A stretch of 64,000 nt of DNA from Gnetum montanum. Taxonomy: Eukaryota; Streptophyta; Gnetopsida; Gnetales; Gnetaceae. The translations under genes were made by a program, and so were the position numbers. Below the pieces are notes generated by a model. That model worked only from the letters and a program-made list of their open reading frames with translations, made no database searches and had not been told where the DNA came from. The stretch is from positions 380,683-444,682 of the forward strand of contig MNCI01010021.1 in NCBI GenBank assembly GCA_015680685.1, written 5' to 3'. Numbering within the stretch: the stretch's first letter is position 1; every line of letters begins with the position of its first letter. Positions 22,618 through 34,364 of the stretch are shown piece by piece.

Positions 22618-24319
22618 TGTAGCGACCGAAAACGTCGGTGGTTGGAAGAACACTGGGGGTCGACGAGCGCGACAGTTCCAACCCCATATCCGTGGGAGGG
22701 TCATGCTGGGTGTGTGCGGATACGAGGTGCCCTGAATGGTCTGGTCGATTAGACAAGGACTTACATCGGCATCAATATAGCCTTTTGCAACATAAATAAT
22801 GCAAAATGCGAGATAATTCTTAAGAGCAAATGAAGTGGGGGAGAAACTGTAAAAGTGCAACAGTAATACGGAGTAATGCTTAAAGGTAAATAAGATAAAA
22901 AATAATGCAAGAATGAGATAACAAATGAGAGAAAGTAAAATGTGGTTAGAAACATGCACCGCTCCAAAGCTACAAACTCGCTCGGCCATGGTGGATACAA
23001 TCGGCTACACAGTGTGGCCAAGCACAGAAATCCCAAGGGTAACTAAGGCATGCCGAGCAAAGAGAGCTATGCGCTTAAGCGAGGACTCGTGTACAAGCAA
23101 TATGGGGTTCTACCAAGATGGTAGAATGGAGACAAGGACCTCACGCTAGCCGAGAGAGACTCACTATTTACAGTGTTAGACAAATGACTTTGATATTACA
23201 ATGCTAGAGAGAGGGGAAATCTTTATTTCAGAATTTTAAATTTCCCACCACTTGGAAGCTGTCTGCTTCAAGAAAGATGTCAACTCTTTTGAAATTGCCA
23301 ACTTTAAAGATTGCAGACTCTTAAAAATTGTAAACCTTTTGCATGGTATTTGCCGAGGTATTTATAGGATCGAGGGCATGCGAAAGGGGTGGTTTGAATG
23401 TTACGTGCCTCGGGCCTTGGTCATCTTGCTGGTGCCACTCATGTTGTTTGTGATCGTTGGACCTACAATACCGTTGCGATGCGAACTTGTATGCAATAAT
23501 TGCAATCCTACTACACCGTAATTGCGCCATCAACGTTTGGAGACATGTGCCAACAGTTGGATTAGGTAGAGCACATTGATGTCACATAACCACCTGTATG
23601 CCTTGCTGTGCTTTATGACGTAGCATGCTTGGCGTAGTGTAGCGCTTTATCGCATGCTTTGCTATATGTCACATGCTTGCTACGCTACGTAGTATAGCGT
23701 AGCGTAGCATAGTAACTTTCCTTAGTCGCGAAAGCTTTGCTGATTTGCAAGCCTTGTCTCCTACGATGCAAGTCTTGCGAACTTCGTTGATTTCACCTTC
23801 CGAACTACCTTATGTCTCTTCCGCAGGATTGCTACGCCTTTCTGCGCCATGTAACTCAACGTAGCGTAGTAGCAGACATGGTTCGCCTCTTCCTGATGGA
23901 AAGGGACATCACTGCAGAACTCGAAATTAGGCGAGGGGAGTGGGTAATGAAGTTATTGCCATGCTACACTGTGTGATGTCGCATAGCATAGCACTTCATT
24001 TCACCATCGTCTTCTGAAGCTTGCTACGCTACATAGCGTAGCAGGCTTCATGACTTAGAAAACTTGCCGAACTATTTCTTCCGCATCCAGAATGCTGCTA
24101 CCGATTCTGCACACTATTTCTGAGCAGGCTACCGGTTGTTTAGGCTACTTTGGTGGGTGGGCAGGATGGTATAGAACTTTTCCATGCTCAAAGTAGAAAA
24201 TTTGCCGAACTAGCCAACCTGGACTCAAAATGTTCTCTTCCCGATGAACTACCATAGTGCTGTGCAGACTGCAAGAGCCTGGTGAAGCAAGGATGATCCC
24301 ACATTTTTAGGGTGTTTCA
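22618..24319 (-). mobile_element. 5' LTR of the Tat/Ogre-like element
   Basis: Starts TGTAGCGACCG on the plus strand and ends GGTGTTTCA, followed by attag. A minus-strand TATA box (tataaat) is at 23360-23366, matching 6562-6568 in the other LTR. Variants of gctacgctacgtagc repeat at 23620-23720 and 24020-24050. The primer site would start at 22617 on the minus strand (gttttctggctctag), but I cannot assign its tRNA. Confidence 0.9.
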
Positions 24320-24324
24320 ATTAG

Positions 24325-24614
24325 CCCTTGAGTTCATAATCATTATTTTTTAAATACATTTCTTGGTTAGATCTAGTTATGTTAACTTATTGGGTGTTAG
24401 AAGGTAATCATTTAGATGCTCTTTAGCATTCTCGACTAGATGTATTAATTTAATATTATTTTATTCTTGGCTATTGGAATTTGTGTGGTGATATTAATCC
24501 TTCATGGTGATTGATTTTAATATTATTTTAATTGGTTAACCATAAGGATTTAGAAAAATTTCAAAAAAAATTCTACCAAAAATCAAGGATTTGTATTCCC
24601 ATGATGTAGAGCTT
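24325..24614 (-). other. Distal part of the additional-ORF intron (left Athila-like element)
   Basis: No coding signal. It corresponds to 59680-59968 of the second copy, in position and AT-rich composition. Together with 5778-5811 and 4717-4728 it gives an intron of about 350 bp after removal of the solo LTR and the Tat element, close to the 316 bp of the other copy. Confidence 0.5.
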
Positions 24615-24771
24615 ACCTTTGGTAGCACCAAGATTGAAAAACATATACAAATTGGTTAGTGGTTTGAGTTATGGTACTTGGAATGTTTTTAGGCTCTAAA
24701 AGATAGTAAAAGCTCATTTTTTGTTTGGAAAAATGATGCAAAATAAGCTATGTTTTGCACCTATTTATAGT
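24615..24771 (-). promoter_or_regulatory. Internal promoter-like TATA and splice donor for the additional ORF
   Basis: On the minus strand, actataaatag (24761-24771) is followed about 150 bp downstream by a strong donor, aaag|gtaagctct (24617/24616). In the other copy tctatatatatgc (60113-60124) precedes gag|gtaagctct (59970/59969), again by about 150 bp. Conservation of box, donor and distance in diverged copies argues that this is functional in living relatives. It would give the downstream ORF its own spliced transcript. Confidence 0.5.
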
Positions 24772-26300
24772 ATTTTTATGTTGCATCAATAGACGTGTTG
24801 ATGGGGTTACGTTGACTCATCCCACTTTGTTGACGAGGATAGTTCAACATAGTCATACATAGCAAAATTATACTTTATAAAATGGAGGAATTTCAAATGA
24901 TTTTTAAGATGAAACATGAGTCCAATGAAAACTAGAAAGACACAAAATGATGGAAGTAATATAGAATAGGACTATGTTGCTTAGGAGAAGTGATTTGAGT
25001 AGAGTTTGATGAATTTAACATGCCAAAATAAAGCAAAATTGGATGTTTGAATGCAAATTGATGCAATTGATCATGCAAATGGCCAATGGATTGAAATTTT
25101 TTAACTTGTGGTAGACTAAAAAGAATGAAATTTGATCCTTCCCAAAGTAGGCTTATGCCACTAATATCCTTGCATGCCCCCATCACAATGAGTCCATAGG
25201 CACCGAGGATGATTAACAGTTGATTTAAGTTAAAACCCATATCTAATGGAGGAATCATCAAATGATTATGTGGTCATCATAAAAAATGTATCAATTAGCC
25301 ATGATATGAGGTAGTGGGATGGTATGTTATGAGTTGAGAATGATGATAGAAAGAGAATGGTGGGTAGATGATTTACATCTAAGCCACCTGAGATCTTTCT
25401 GAAAGTTGTGATTAAGATAATCTAACACTATTCCATTCTCAATCAAGACCAAGTCCATTCCATTTTCAATGACTTTGCATTGACATATCCTTTCCTTTCA
25501 ACCCTAAGGAGTTCATGACAATTCCCAAAGAATAATAAACACTCTTAGAGAAGAAAAAATAGAAGAATGAAGAAAGGAAGGACCTTAGTAAGAGGGGTAC
25601 CTTCAAGAATGAATAACATGTCTTTTGAGCTACATAACTAGTGCTTGTAGCCCATTACTTTGTCTAAGTGATATGCTTTGAATTTCCCCTTTTTTTCATT
25701 GGAACCATACCATGAAAATACATTCTTCATATTTATTAATCAATGATATGAGTGATGATATACCAATGGAAAAAAATTATAAAACTCCAAAAATAAGTTG
25801 AGTAGAGGATATGACAAGTTCCCTCAATCCATTCTGAGTCTGTTAAGCAGTAAGATCATTAGTTACTTTTAGTTGCAATCTGGAAGGACGTCATGCCCCC
25901 TATGATGCAAAACCTCCATAGGATAAATAGGATAAATGAACATCATGAGCCCATTACCTAATGCCATTAAAAAATTGACAATTTGTTAATAGAGGATATA
26001 ATCCAAAGATGAAAATTTGGCCATTTAGTAAATTAACCATAACATTAACGATTGCATTAATTAACTCCAAATATTAATAGTAGCAATGGCAATATCAAAT
26101 ATTTCTTATAAAATAAAATAAGATATAATTAAAAAAGAGGAGAGGAGAATAAAAGAAAGGAAAAATATAGAAAATAATTTATAAAATATTCAAGAAAATG
26201 AAAAACATATGAAGAATGGTGTAAAATAAAAAGGTGTAAAGAAAGAATTAGCCCTTATAAGGCATCAATATGGATGGTCATCTTCCTTGTGATGGAGATG
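24772..26300 (-). other. Non-coding stretch between integrase and the internal promoter
   Basis: AT-rich, no supported gene. It aligns in patches with 60125-61740, for example the block aactagtgcttgtagccca (25637-25656), also seen inverted at 42235-42255 in the plus-strand element. The ORF at 24932-25261 (minus) has no family match that I can see. Confidence 0.6.
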
Positions 26301-26312
26301 AGATGAAGAGAT

Positions 26313-28450
26313 CTAAAAAATAGAGCATGCTTGCTCTTGCTCTAAGATATTAGTGTTGTTGGTTACTCTAGATCTTAGGAATGGCTTAACATATTGCATG
26401 TTAACCAATAGACATTTCTCTAGGCATAATTGATGGTAAATGGTCATTGCACTAGAAGGAAAAGTTGCATGAATGATGTAAGATCCTTCCCATAGCATTT
26501 GAAACTTAGTACATTGTTGTACATGCATGGGGTTCTAGTAAAGGATCCTATTACCAAGTTGGAATTTAAATTTTTTATCCATGCATCATGACGTTGTTTA
26601 GAAAGTGCCTTATGTACTTCATTCATTGTTAGGTCTACTTGTCGATTCTCATCTAGCATATTTAGTGTCATTAGGCATTCTTTCTATGCTCGATTGAGTT
26701 CAAGGTCAAGCTCATAGGTGGTTGAAAGTGTACATAGCTCAACTTTAATTGGAAGTGTTGGCAATTTTCCGTACACCAACTTATAAGGAGAGTAACCAAT
26801 AGAAAGTTTCTAGGTTGATTACTAAGCCCAAAGAATATTAATGATTTTTGTACTCCAATCCTTCTTATATCAACTAATGGTTCATGTTAAGATCCTAGTT
26901 ATCTCCCTATTAGTAACCTCAACTCATCCATTAGCTTGGGGTTGATAGGGGGTTGTCAGTTTATGTTATACCCCCAAGCATTACATTAGCTTCTAAAAAG
27001 TAGACCTAGTGAGGTGAGTTCCATTATCTAATATAATCATCCTTGGCATTCCAAACCTATTTAGCACATTTTTTTGAATAAACTATGCTACAATGGAAAA
27101 TGAACAATCAATGATGGCTATAGCTTTAGCCTACTTCATGTAGCAGTTAACATTGATGATGATATAAGCCTTACCATTTAACATGGGAGTGATGGATTCT
27201 ATGAAGTTAATGCCCCAAAGATTAAAGAATTCTAATGATTGGATCCATTTCTGAGACCCTTCCATTCGGACCATCATTCCTTCATCTCTTTGGTAGTTGA
27301 TGAGTGGCGAGATACCCCTACACTCAACCATACGAATACGAGCGTAGCACGCAGGATCCAGTCGAACTCCATAGACTAAGTGCCTACACACATATGGAAC
27401 ACTTTGGGTTAATCATTCGTTGTCTTCCCAAACTTACTTGTAGTTGTCACAGTGTATGGTTAAGTAAGTCTGAGGTATATGATTTTTATAGCTTTTTATG
27501 TCTGACTCCTATGCTAACAAGGTAAAGGGTTGAGAAACTAATTACTAACTTTAACTAGTGAACTAAGTCTAAATTACCTAGCGTCAGCATCCTTTCCCAC
27601 TCACCGTACACACCCTAAACCGATGCAACCGTGGCTACCAAATGCTAGTTGTTGCTGGGATCACCACGCGTAACACACGTGCTTGAAGTGATCGTATTGA
27701 GGCACTTAACTAGGAGAGAAGGGTTGAGAGAGAAAGTAGTAAATAATAGATAATAAATAACAATAAATAAAGTCCTAATTAGCCTATTCCATGCACTATA
27801 AGGTTTATCCAAGAAGCTCGTATTTATTACCGTACACAAACTTGTGTTCAGGTACAATGTTTGCTCAAATAAAGATCCGTTCACTTTAGGACTCCTACTG
27901 CGAGCACATGGAAAATATTCTATCTCTGGAATGATCAATCTACCAGAGTTTCCCTACTATCTAGCCTGGGATGAGGAAACAATGAAGAGCCGCCTCTTAT
28001 TTATAGATATGATGGTGCACCACGATATCGCAAGGGAGGATGCGATATCGCGTCCCATCAGTAGTACTTGCACAAACGAGAAAAATGTTGAGTGTCCCTA
28101 AATATTATTTTCTAGAAGTATCCTACATGAGTATCTTCACAACTATCCTCCTTCTTACATCATGGCCCCTACAAGGACCTTCATAAGCATCCAAGAGGAT
28201 CTATAATTGATCAAAATTAGGCACACACCATTATATTAAGTCATTATTACAAACCTTGTAAAGATTTTTTTGGATTTCTATGTAGTATTTGACTTGGTGA
28301 ATAAATTTTTGTTTCTTCTTACTATCCCATTTTTGTGGAGTCTCTTAAGTGAGAAGATAGAAGAGGAATTTATTGTACCTTTAGGTCTTTAAACTTTAAT
28401 GAATTTGATAAAGAGGATCTCATCTAAAAATTGATTAGATAAGAGTTCCT
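26313..28450 (-). pseudogene. Integrase region of the left Athila-like element, split by a solo LTR
   Basis: The core is recognisable in ORF 27391-27131, where YQRDEGMMVRMEGSQKWIQ and FFNLWGINFIESITPM match CQRDGGMTTRMEGPQQWIQ and PFDIWGIDFMGPIRPM at 40490-40600. The finger region (GYF...) continues on the far side of the solo LTR at 28066-28200. Further C-terminal parts (KALSKQRHDAWIKN, 26671-26444) match AYNKQRHDSKI at 41230. Many stops, no intact frame. Confidence 0.75.
27298..28060 (-). mobile_element. Solo LTR, Athila-like family A, target duplication gtagt
   Basis: Inverted copy of the LTR at 43458-44249, 763 bp, with edges tgatgagtggcgag and cgtcccatca. The exact duplication gtagt sits at 27293-27297 and 28061-28065. 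It interrupts the integrase frame of the host element, which continues on both sides. The minus-strand TATA (tataaataag) is at about 27999-28008. An inverted repeat, cgatatcgca/tgcgatatcg, is at 28023-28050. Confidence 0.93.
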
Positions 28451-29760
28451 CATCCTCTTTGCCATCCCATTGTAACCAAGATAAGTGATCAACAATCACA
28501 TTCTCAGTTCCCTCCTATCCATCATTGTAAGATCAAACTCTTACAAAATCACTAGCCACCATATGACATTGGACTTATCACTAGTTTGTTCATTAGGAAA
28601 TAGATGGCACTATGATCAATATGCACAAAGATTTTATATCCAAGCGCATAGTGCCCAAATTTTTTCAAGTTGTCTATCACTACCATGAGCTCCTTCTTGA
28701 TGGTGGTATAGTTTAATTGTGCACCTAAAATGCTCTTGTTTATATAATGGATGTAATATGGATGTTTGTAATTATCCAATTATGTAAGCTCATCCCCCAA
28801 TGCATAGTTGGATGCATCTATCATGATACGAAATTATATGGACTAATTTGGAGCACATATAATTGGGATTTCTACAAGCTTTTTCTTAAGTTGTTTGAAT
28901 GCTTGCTCATGTTTCTTGGTCCATTCAAAAAGTTCATCCTTCATTGTTAGCTCTAGCAGCAATTTGAAAATTTTGGAGAAGTTTTCAATGAAGTGCTAAT
29001 AGTAACTAGTGTGCCTAAGGAATGACCTCATATTTTTTACTATTTCAAGCTATATTGTAATTCCTTGGATGACTCGTACCTTCTTTAGGTCCATCTCAAT
29101 CCCTTTTTAAAAACTTTTATGCCCCAAGGCTATGCCTTCTTGGACTATTAAATGGATTTTCTAGAAAATGAGCCTTGAGTTGGTCTTCGTACATCATTTC
29201 AACACTTACTCCAAATGGTCCAAGGCTTACTCAAATTCAATGCCATAGGTGAAGAAGTCATCCATGAAGACCTCCATACCACTACCAATTTTCTATTAAA
29301 AAATGCTAAGCACTAGTTTTTGGAAAGTAGTAGGAGCATTGCAAAGGCCAAAGAGAATATTTTTGTATGCAAAAGTCCTCTAAGGACTTGTAAAGGTTAT
29401 TTTGGCCTGATCCTCTAATGCTATCTAGATTTAGAAAATTGTAGTAGTCATGTCCTACAATAGTATTTAGCACCTAGTCTACAAATGGTAGTGGAAAATG
29501 GTCTTTGAAAGTTTCCATGTTCAACAACCTATAGTTTATGCAAACTCCCCATTTTTCTCCTTTCTTTGGCCAATTACAAATTGGCTAATCCACTCGGTGT
29601 CTACAATGGAATAAATGACATCCTACCTTAGTAAGTTGTTCCACTTCTTCTTTAATAACTTACTTAAGCTTTAAATTCAACCTTCTCTACAACTATCTCT
29701 TTGGTTTGATAGAGAAGCATGTATAAATTCAATGCTAGCATATTTGTGGATCTATCCATG
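28450..29760 (-). pseudogene. RT/RNase H region of the left Athila-like element
   Basis: ORF 28779-28552 holds the RNase H blocks YKHPYYIHYINKSILGAQ, YTTIKKELMVVIDNL, HYALGYKIFVHIDHSAI. These match RPYYIHYVSKSIAGA, TEKELMAVVFALDKF and HYVLGYKVYIHIDHSAI of the plus-strand element. RT lies at 29000-29760: FMDDFFTYG-type motif near 29240-29270 and the YNQI...TTF...FAY region near 29360-29400. Broken by stops throughout. Confidence 0.7.
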
Positions 29761-30600
29761 TTAGTTCATGATATGACTAGGAAAAGGCTATTGGCTACTT
29801 ATTTACCAATTTTAGTAATTTTCTTTTCTATCCTTAAGAAAGGTTGACATTGATAATTACTGGCTTGCCATTGTTAAGAAAATCGTATTCTAGATAGGAT
29901 GGTAAAGTCTTGAGTTCAAGGGGCTCCTACCTGAAATGATATGGGATCTCCAAATTCCTCCAGTCCATCTCAATTTGTGCATTAGAGAGTTGGCTATGAA
30001 TTTGCTCTATTTCATTCATATTATCAATGTAAGAACTTTTGAGGCTTTTTGTTGGTTCCATGCATATCTTTGAATCTACTTCAATATCTATTTTCAACCA
30101 CTAGGTACCTTCCTATTTTATGATTGCTGCATATAGGCACTTTTAAATATTGGATGCCTTGACACACTTATTACATGCTATAATGGATGTGCTTTGCATA
30201 GCCCATATCCTTTGCACATAATAGCATCCTGTGTCATTGTATGTGATGCATGGGACTTGCTTCTTCTTTATCTTTCCAAATTCATTTTCCTTGGAGATTT
30301 CCAAGGAAAGATCTTTGATCCCCATCTTAGCATTAACTATGCTAAGCCAAGTGCTTCCCATGATAATAGGAAAGTACCCCTTATAATTATCCACATGGAT
30401 CACTAGGAAATATATTGGATATGATCACTCATAGACAATGGTCACAATGTCCTCCACTAATCCCAAAAAGATAATGATGGACTGATCTGCAAGCTTCAAT
30501 TTGATGTTACATTTTTTAAGTGAAGGTAGATTATGGGTCTTGTACATTTTTTAAGAGATTAAATTTACTCAGAACCTAAGTCCAATGGAGCCTTACATGG
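29760..30600 (-). pseudogene. Protease-to-RT linker of the left Athila-like element
   Basis: ORF 30403-30143 reads IHVDNYKGYFPIIMGSTWLS and AKMGIKDLSLEISKENEFG. It aligns with NDKGDFPIIMGRAWLSTIDA and HLGIHNLSLEISKKNT at 38130-38240 in the plus-strand element. This is the C-terminal side of the retropepsin. The active-site half should lie at about 30450-30700 but is too degraded to quote. Confidence 0.65.
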
Positions 30601-31845
30601 ATCAGTTTCTACAATCTGCAAATACATAAGGGGATTCCTAGGATTAGATCATTTCCTAGGAAGGTGACCTACCTTTCTCAAATTGATGATCACATGGCAA
30701 CTCGAGGATAATTTCAAAAGTAGGTGGAGTAGGGTTAACAACCATAGATGTCTATGAGCATTTCTATGGACTATTGGTTCTAAACAAAGCTCTCTTCTAA
30801 GGCTTCTACTCAAAACCACTTAAATGGATACCTAACTGTAAATTAACTACCCTCATAGCATTTCTTTTTTATGGCTGTGGTGGAATTTCTTCATGAATTG
30901 GTGGAGTAGGTGGTAAGGGAATGGTGTTAGACAATGCAGAGTTAGATGATGGATATAGAGGAGGATAAGTAAAAGGAGACTCATTTCTTGGAGTAGATAT
31001 TCAATAATATTTGAGAGGATAGTAATGATGTGGGAAAGGAGTGTGACTTGCAAAGCTCCAAGGATATATGGGCTACTAGACATAATTTCCATAGGGATCT
31101 GACTATCAATAAGGATATTACTATTGTGGTGGTGGCATCCTCCACAATTGTGGGTTTTTCCATTGATGATATTGCTCTTGAGGTTGAGATGACGCTTCAC
31201 TTGGATAATATTGAGTTTTGTGGAACTGCTACCTGTAATTGCCTTGTGGGTAAGGCAATCTCTTGGATGGCTATATTTTTTGCAAATTTTAGATTTAAGA
31301 CATACATCCTAGATTCTTGTAGATGCAATAACACATAACAACATCCTTTGGAATGTTCATATTGGCATATATTACATTCGTCATCATTTGTTTTTGAATC
31401 TACAACCTCATTGACCACCAAAAACTTACCTTTCCATTGATAATAATCCTTTTCTATATCTTTTCTTCTCCTTCTATCTCAATCACTACTTCCTTTCTCT
31501 ACCTTTTCCTTTACAATTTTAAGTGCAATTTGGAACTTCTCATCTAAGGAGTTCCATATTTTGTCTTCCTTAGTTGATATTTTAGTGAAAAATTTTTGGA
31601 TCAAGAAGGTTTGCCTCTACACCACTTGATTTAGCGATGCCTCCTTCTCTAAGTCACAAAAATGTACCTCACTCTTGTGGATGGAGTAATTCTTATTATA
31701 TTCTTCTACACTCTCATGTTCTTTTAGCTTCAATTCTTCTATTACCACCTATTCAATCAGCATTTGAATTTAATAGGTCACATTTCAAAAAGTCTCACTT
31801 GGGAATTGATCCCAAGAGTTTTCCATGTTTTTTTTTTAAGCTTAA

Positions 31846-32747
31846 TGAGCAGTTGGGTATTCCAACACTTTACCATACAAGTCACGAGGGTACACACATG
31901 ACCAGATCATAATCCGTGGATGGACAATGTAAGTATACTAGTGATTGATAGTTGGTTCACGATCATTATCTTCTCATGTTAAGTTAGTGAAGTGTAAGTA
32001 GTATGGTTTAACTCTCGGTGAGGCATATGATATCATGATGTTGTTGGCTCAATTTAATCCTAAGTGCTTCCATAATAAAAATAAGAATAAAGTCTAAATC
32101 TAAGCAATAACTGAAATGTAAATCTATCCTAGCCTATGGCAATAAGCATTTGTTCTTGGTTTGTCATACACGCCCTAGGCTCATGTAATAGTTACTGGGA
32201 TTACCAAGTGAATCCACTATTAAGTGAATCAAGTGAAGTCACTATTGGTTTACCAAACAATTTCACTTAATGCTTGAAACTATTCATACTTATTTCACCT
32301 TACTAATGAACATGGAAAAAGTAAAATACTTAGAAAATGTAAAGAACTAAATTAAAATAAACATATTAAAGAAACAAAAATTAAACTAAGGAAAATGACT
32401 AAGTAAAATTAAAGAAACTAAGTGTAATGCTATAATGGTGAGAAATAATCTTAATCTTTATTTTTGACCATGAATTATGCCTAAGTATAATTCACTCAAA
32501 TAAAGATTTTGTACAACTATTCAACACCACATTGTGGGCATTCACTCTATTGCTAAGTTTAGGTTATGAAAACAAACTACAATAATTTCACTAAGTGTTG
32601 AATGAAAGGTATTCGTTCGATGTAACCAAGGGTTGGTATTATAGTGCTAACTAGGATCCTCTACATCACATCAATGATGATGTATGCAAGGCTGCAATGT
32701 CGTAGATATGATATCGTAGATGCGATATCATAGATATGATATCATGG
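31846..32747 (-). mobile_element. Probable solo LTR inserted in gag
   Basis: The left edge tgagcagttgggtattcc leads into ccatacaagtcac, as in the other LTRs' U5 ends. The body shares 'gggattaccaagtgaatcca' and 'cattgtgggcattcact'. The right edge is unclear. If it is at 32747, the flanks are cttaa (31841-31845) and cttat (32748-32752), a 4/5 match. Gag sequence lies on both sides. GATATC-type repeats fill 32700-32747. Confidence 0.6.
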
Positions 32748-33382
32748 CTTATGAAAAATAGGTTTTATTAGAGCCCATCCATGATGTGGTGAAGCTACTT
32801 TATTTGAGAGAATTCATGGCCTAGGCATTGGTTCAAGAGAGAATAATACTTGCCTAGAGCCGCATCCAAGGACTCATGGTTTCCTTATTTCCATCCTTGT
32901 ATTTTCTTCCTCACATTGGACACTATGAAATATGTTTGATATTTATCATTGAATAGCTCTAACATAGTACTCCATCTATGAATGAATTCTGGCTCCAAGG
33001 ACTAGTACCAACTTTTTGCTTCTTTGATAAGTGTCCTTGAGAAAAAAATTTCAACTTCTACAATTTATTCTCAATGTTCTATAAGGCGCAAGCATCATGG
33101 AAAGCTTATAGATGATGTTGTGAATCAACATTATATCCTCCAAATTTTGGGATATTATTCATGTCCAACCTTTTGATCCTACTATCTTTTGAATGCCTAA
33201 TGGGGATTGTAACTGCTTCTAAAACATTCAACATGTTTCTAGTGGTCAGCAATGGTTCATCATTGTTATCACATCCATGGTGGCCCCTACTATGATCATG
33301 TCTCATATTGTGAGTTCTATTGTGCTTTCTTTCTTGGTGATGTTCTTTTCCCTCTTTGTGTTGACTTCCATCCTAGTTCCTA

Positions 33383-33422
33383 TCATCATGATGGGACCTC
33401 CAATCATCATGATGGGACCTCC
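33383..33422. repeat. Two-copy 20-bp tandem repeat in gag
   Basis: The block atcatcatgatgggacctcc occurs twice in a row. On the minus strand it encodes repeated R-S-H-H-D-D, part of the basic/acidic low-complexity N-terminus of gag. Confidence 0.75.
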
Positions 33423-34345
33423 TATCATCTTCATCTTGATTTTGATCATCCATGTCTTTTTCTTTGCCATGATTCCTCTTATTAGAATTTGATGATGAGG
33501 AGGGTGGTAAAGTTGAAGAACTAGAGAAAAGTTCCTTCTAGTCCTTCTCTTTTGCTCCTTGGCCTAATCCTTCTCCTTATTTTTATCCTTCTCTTTATCA
33601 TTCTCTTTTTCCTTGGATGAATGACTAGGAGACCTATCTTTTGAGATTCTTTGGCCTTTGGACTCCGTCCTCCCTTCACCAAAGTTCTCCAAGGTTGACT
33701 ACAACCATTGGTGAAGGATGTCCTCCTTAAAAAAAAGGAGAAGAATCTGTGTACTGAGAATTCCCTAAAAAGAAATTAGTGGCTTCTCTATGCAACTATA
33801 GGAACAATGGTGGTAGGATTTGGTTGCCCTTGGAGCATTCATAGTGGGCCTCCATGCATTTGTCTTTCTAGAGTTGCACTTTTTTAGGTTGGTAGTTCCT
33901 AGAGACTTGATCTATTGTTTCATACTCAAGCCCTATTATTTCAATGCCTAGTCTCATGAGTTAGGTTGTGAGCATGGTGGGAATAGATCAATCAAGAGGT
34001 AACATAATGTTGTCATCCATATCTCTCCAACATATTTGCTTACCCTAGTGAAGGATGAAGGTGAAGTCTAGATAGTAGGGATCTAGATGGGCATAGACCA
34101 CCTTTAGCTATTAAAGGTTCTCACCAATAGTCCTCTACGTCCTCTCCTATTGCTTATTGGATTTATCCTATGTAGTGGAGATTCATTCCTATCATTAGAA
34201 GCCATTTCAGGAATGTGTCTTAAGTGTGCCTTGAGATAATTTTATTAGTATTATTATGATGAATGATCTCTTGTTGTTTTTTCCTTACAACGATTTTATA
34301 ATAATTCACTAGTTGATAATATTTAGTGCACTTGGCTAAACTAAG

Positions 34346-34364
34346 TCCTCAACAATGCTACCAA
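34346..34364 (-). other. Primer binding site, degraded tRNA-Asp type
   Basis: On the minus strand, directly after the LTR end ttatca, the sequence is ttggtagcattgttgagga. The usual Athila primer site is tggcgccgttgccgggga, complementary to the 3' end of tRNA-Asp. The two agree except for a handful of positions, most of them C/T or G/A changes. Position and likeness identify the LTR at 34365-35245 as a 5' LTR. Confidence 0.6.

Larger units (their letters stand above)
5817..24319 (-). mobile_element. Complete Tat/Ogre-like Ty3/gypsy element, 18.5 kb, target duplication attag
   Basis: Two direct repeats of about 1.7 kb (5817-7529 and 22618-24319) bound the element, and attag precedes the first (5812-5816) and follows the second (24320-24324). 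Minus-strand order: 5' LTR, leader with a 166-bp tandem array, gag (21609-19182), protease region (19181-17850), a 5 kb block holding an opposite-strand gene, RT/RNase H, a second RNase H, integrase, hairpin-type tandem repeats, polypurine tract (aaagagggacc, minus strand, 7530-7543) and 3' LTR. A second, archaeal-like RNase H between the gypsy RNase H and integrase, long LTRs and great length are hallmarks of the Tat/Ogre lineage. In the first ~113 aligned LTR positions I count about 18 differences, all but one transitions, so the insertion is old. All ORFs are broken. Confidence 0.92.
30600..34340 (-). pseudogene. gag of the left Athila-like element, interrupted by an LTR
   Basis: ORF 33306-33106 gives SRIKRLDMNNIPKFGGYNVD, matching RLDMNNIP and GGYNVDPQNHL at 36255-36320 in the plus-strand copy. 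It continues to WYQSLEPE and LHHIMDGL near 32790. After the inserted LTR it resumes at about 31840 with HESVEEYNKNYS (ESAEEYNRD in the other copy) and NEVVDSKTNDDECNICQYEH (31421-31370), a CxxC-H block shared with DEVVDSNIDDDSGCEICYYD. An R/H/D-rich N-terminal part lies at 33300-33600. Multiple stops. Confidence 0.75.

Noticed and set aside
21624-22756. Minus-strand open frames with Cys-rich predicted products in the Tat leader
   Set aside because: They lie in the 166-bp tandem array. The period is not a multiple of three, so reading frames change from unit to unit.
32700-32747. Possible CRISPR-like or satellite array
   Set aside because: Short GATATC-type repeats at the end of an LTR. There are no spacers and the context is a plant genome.
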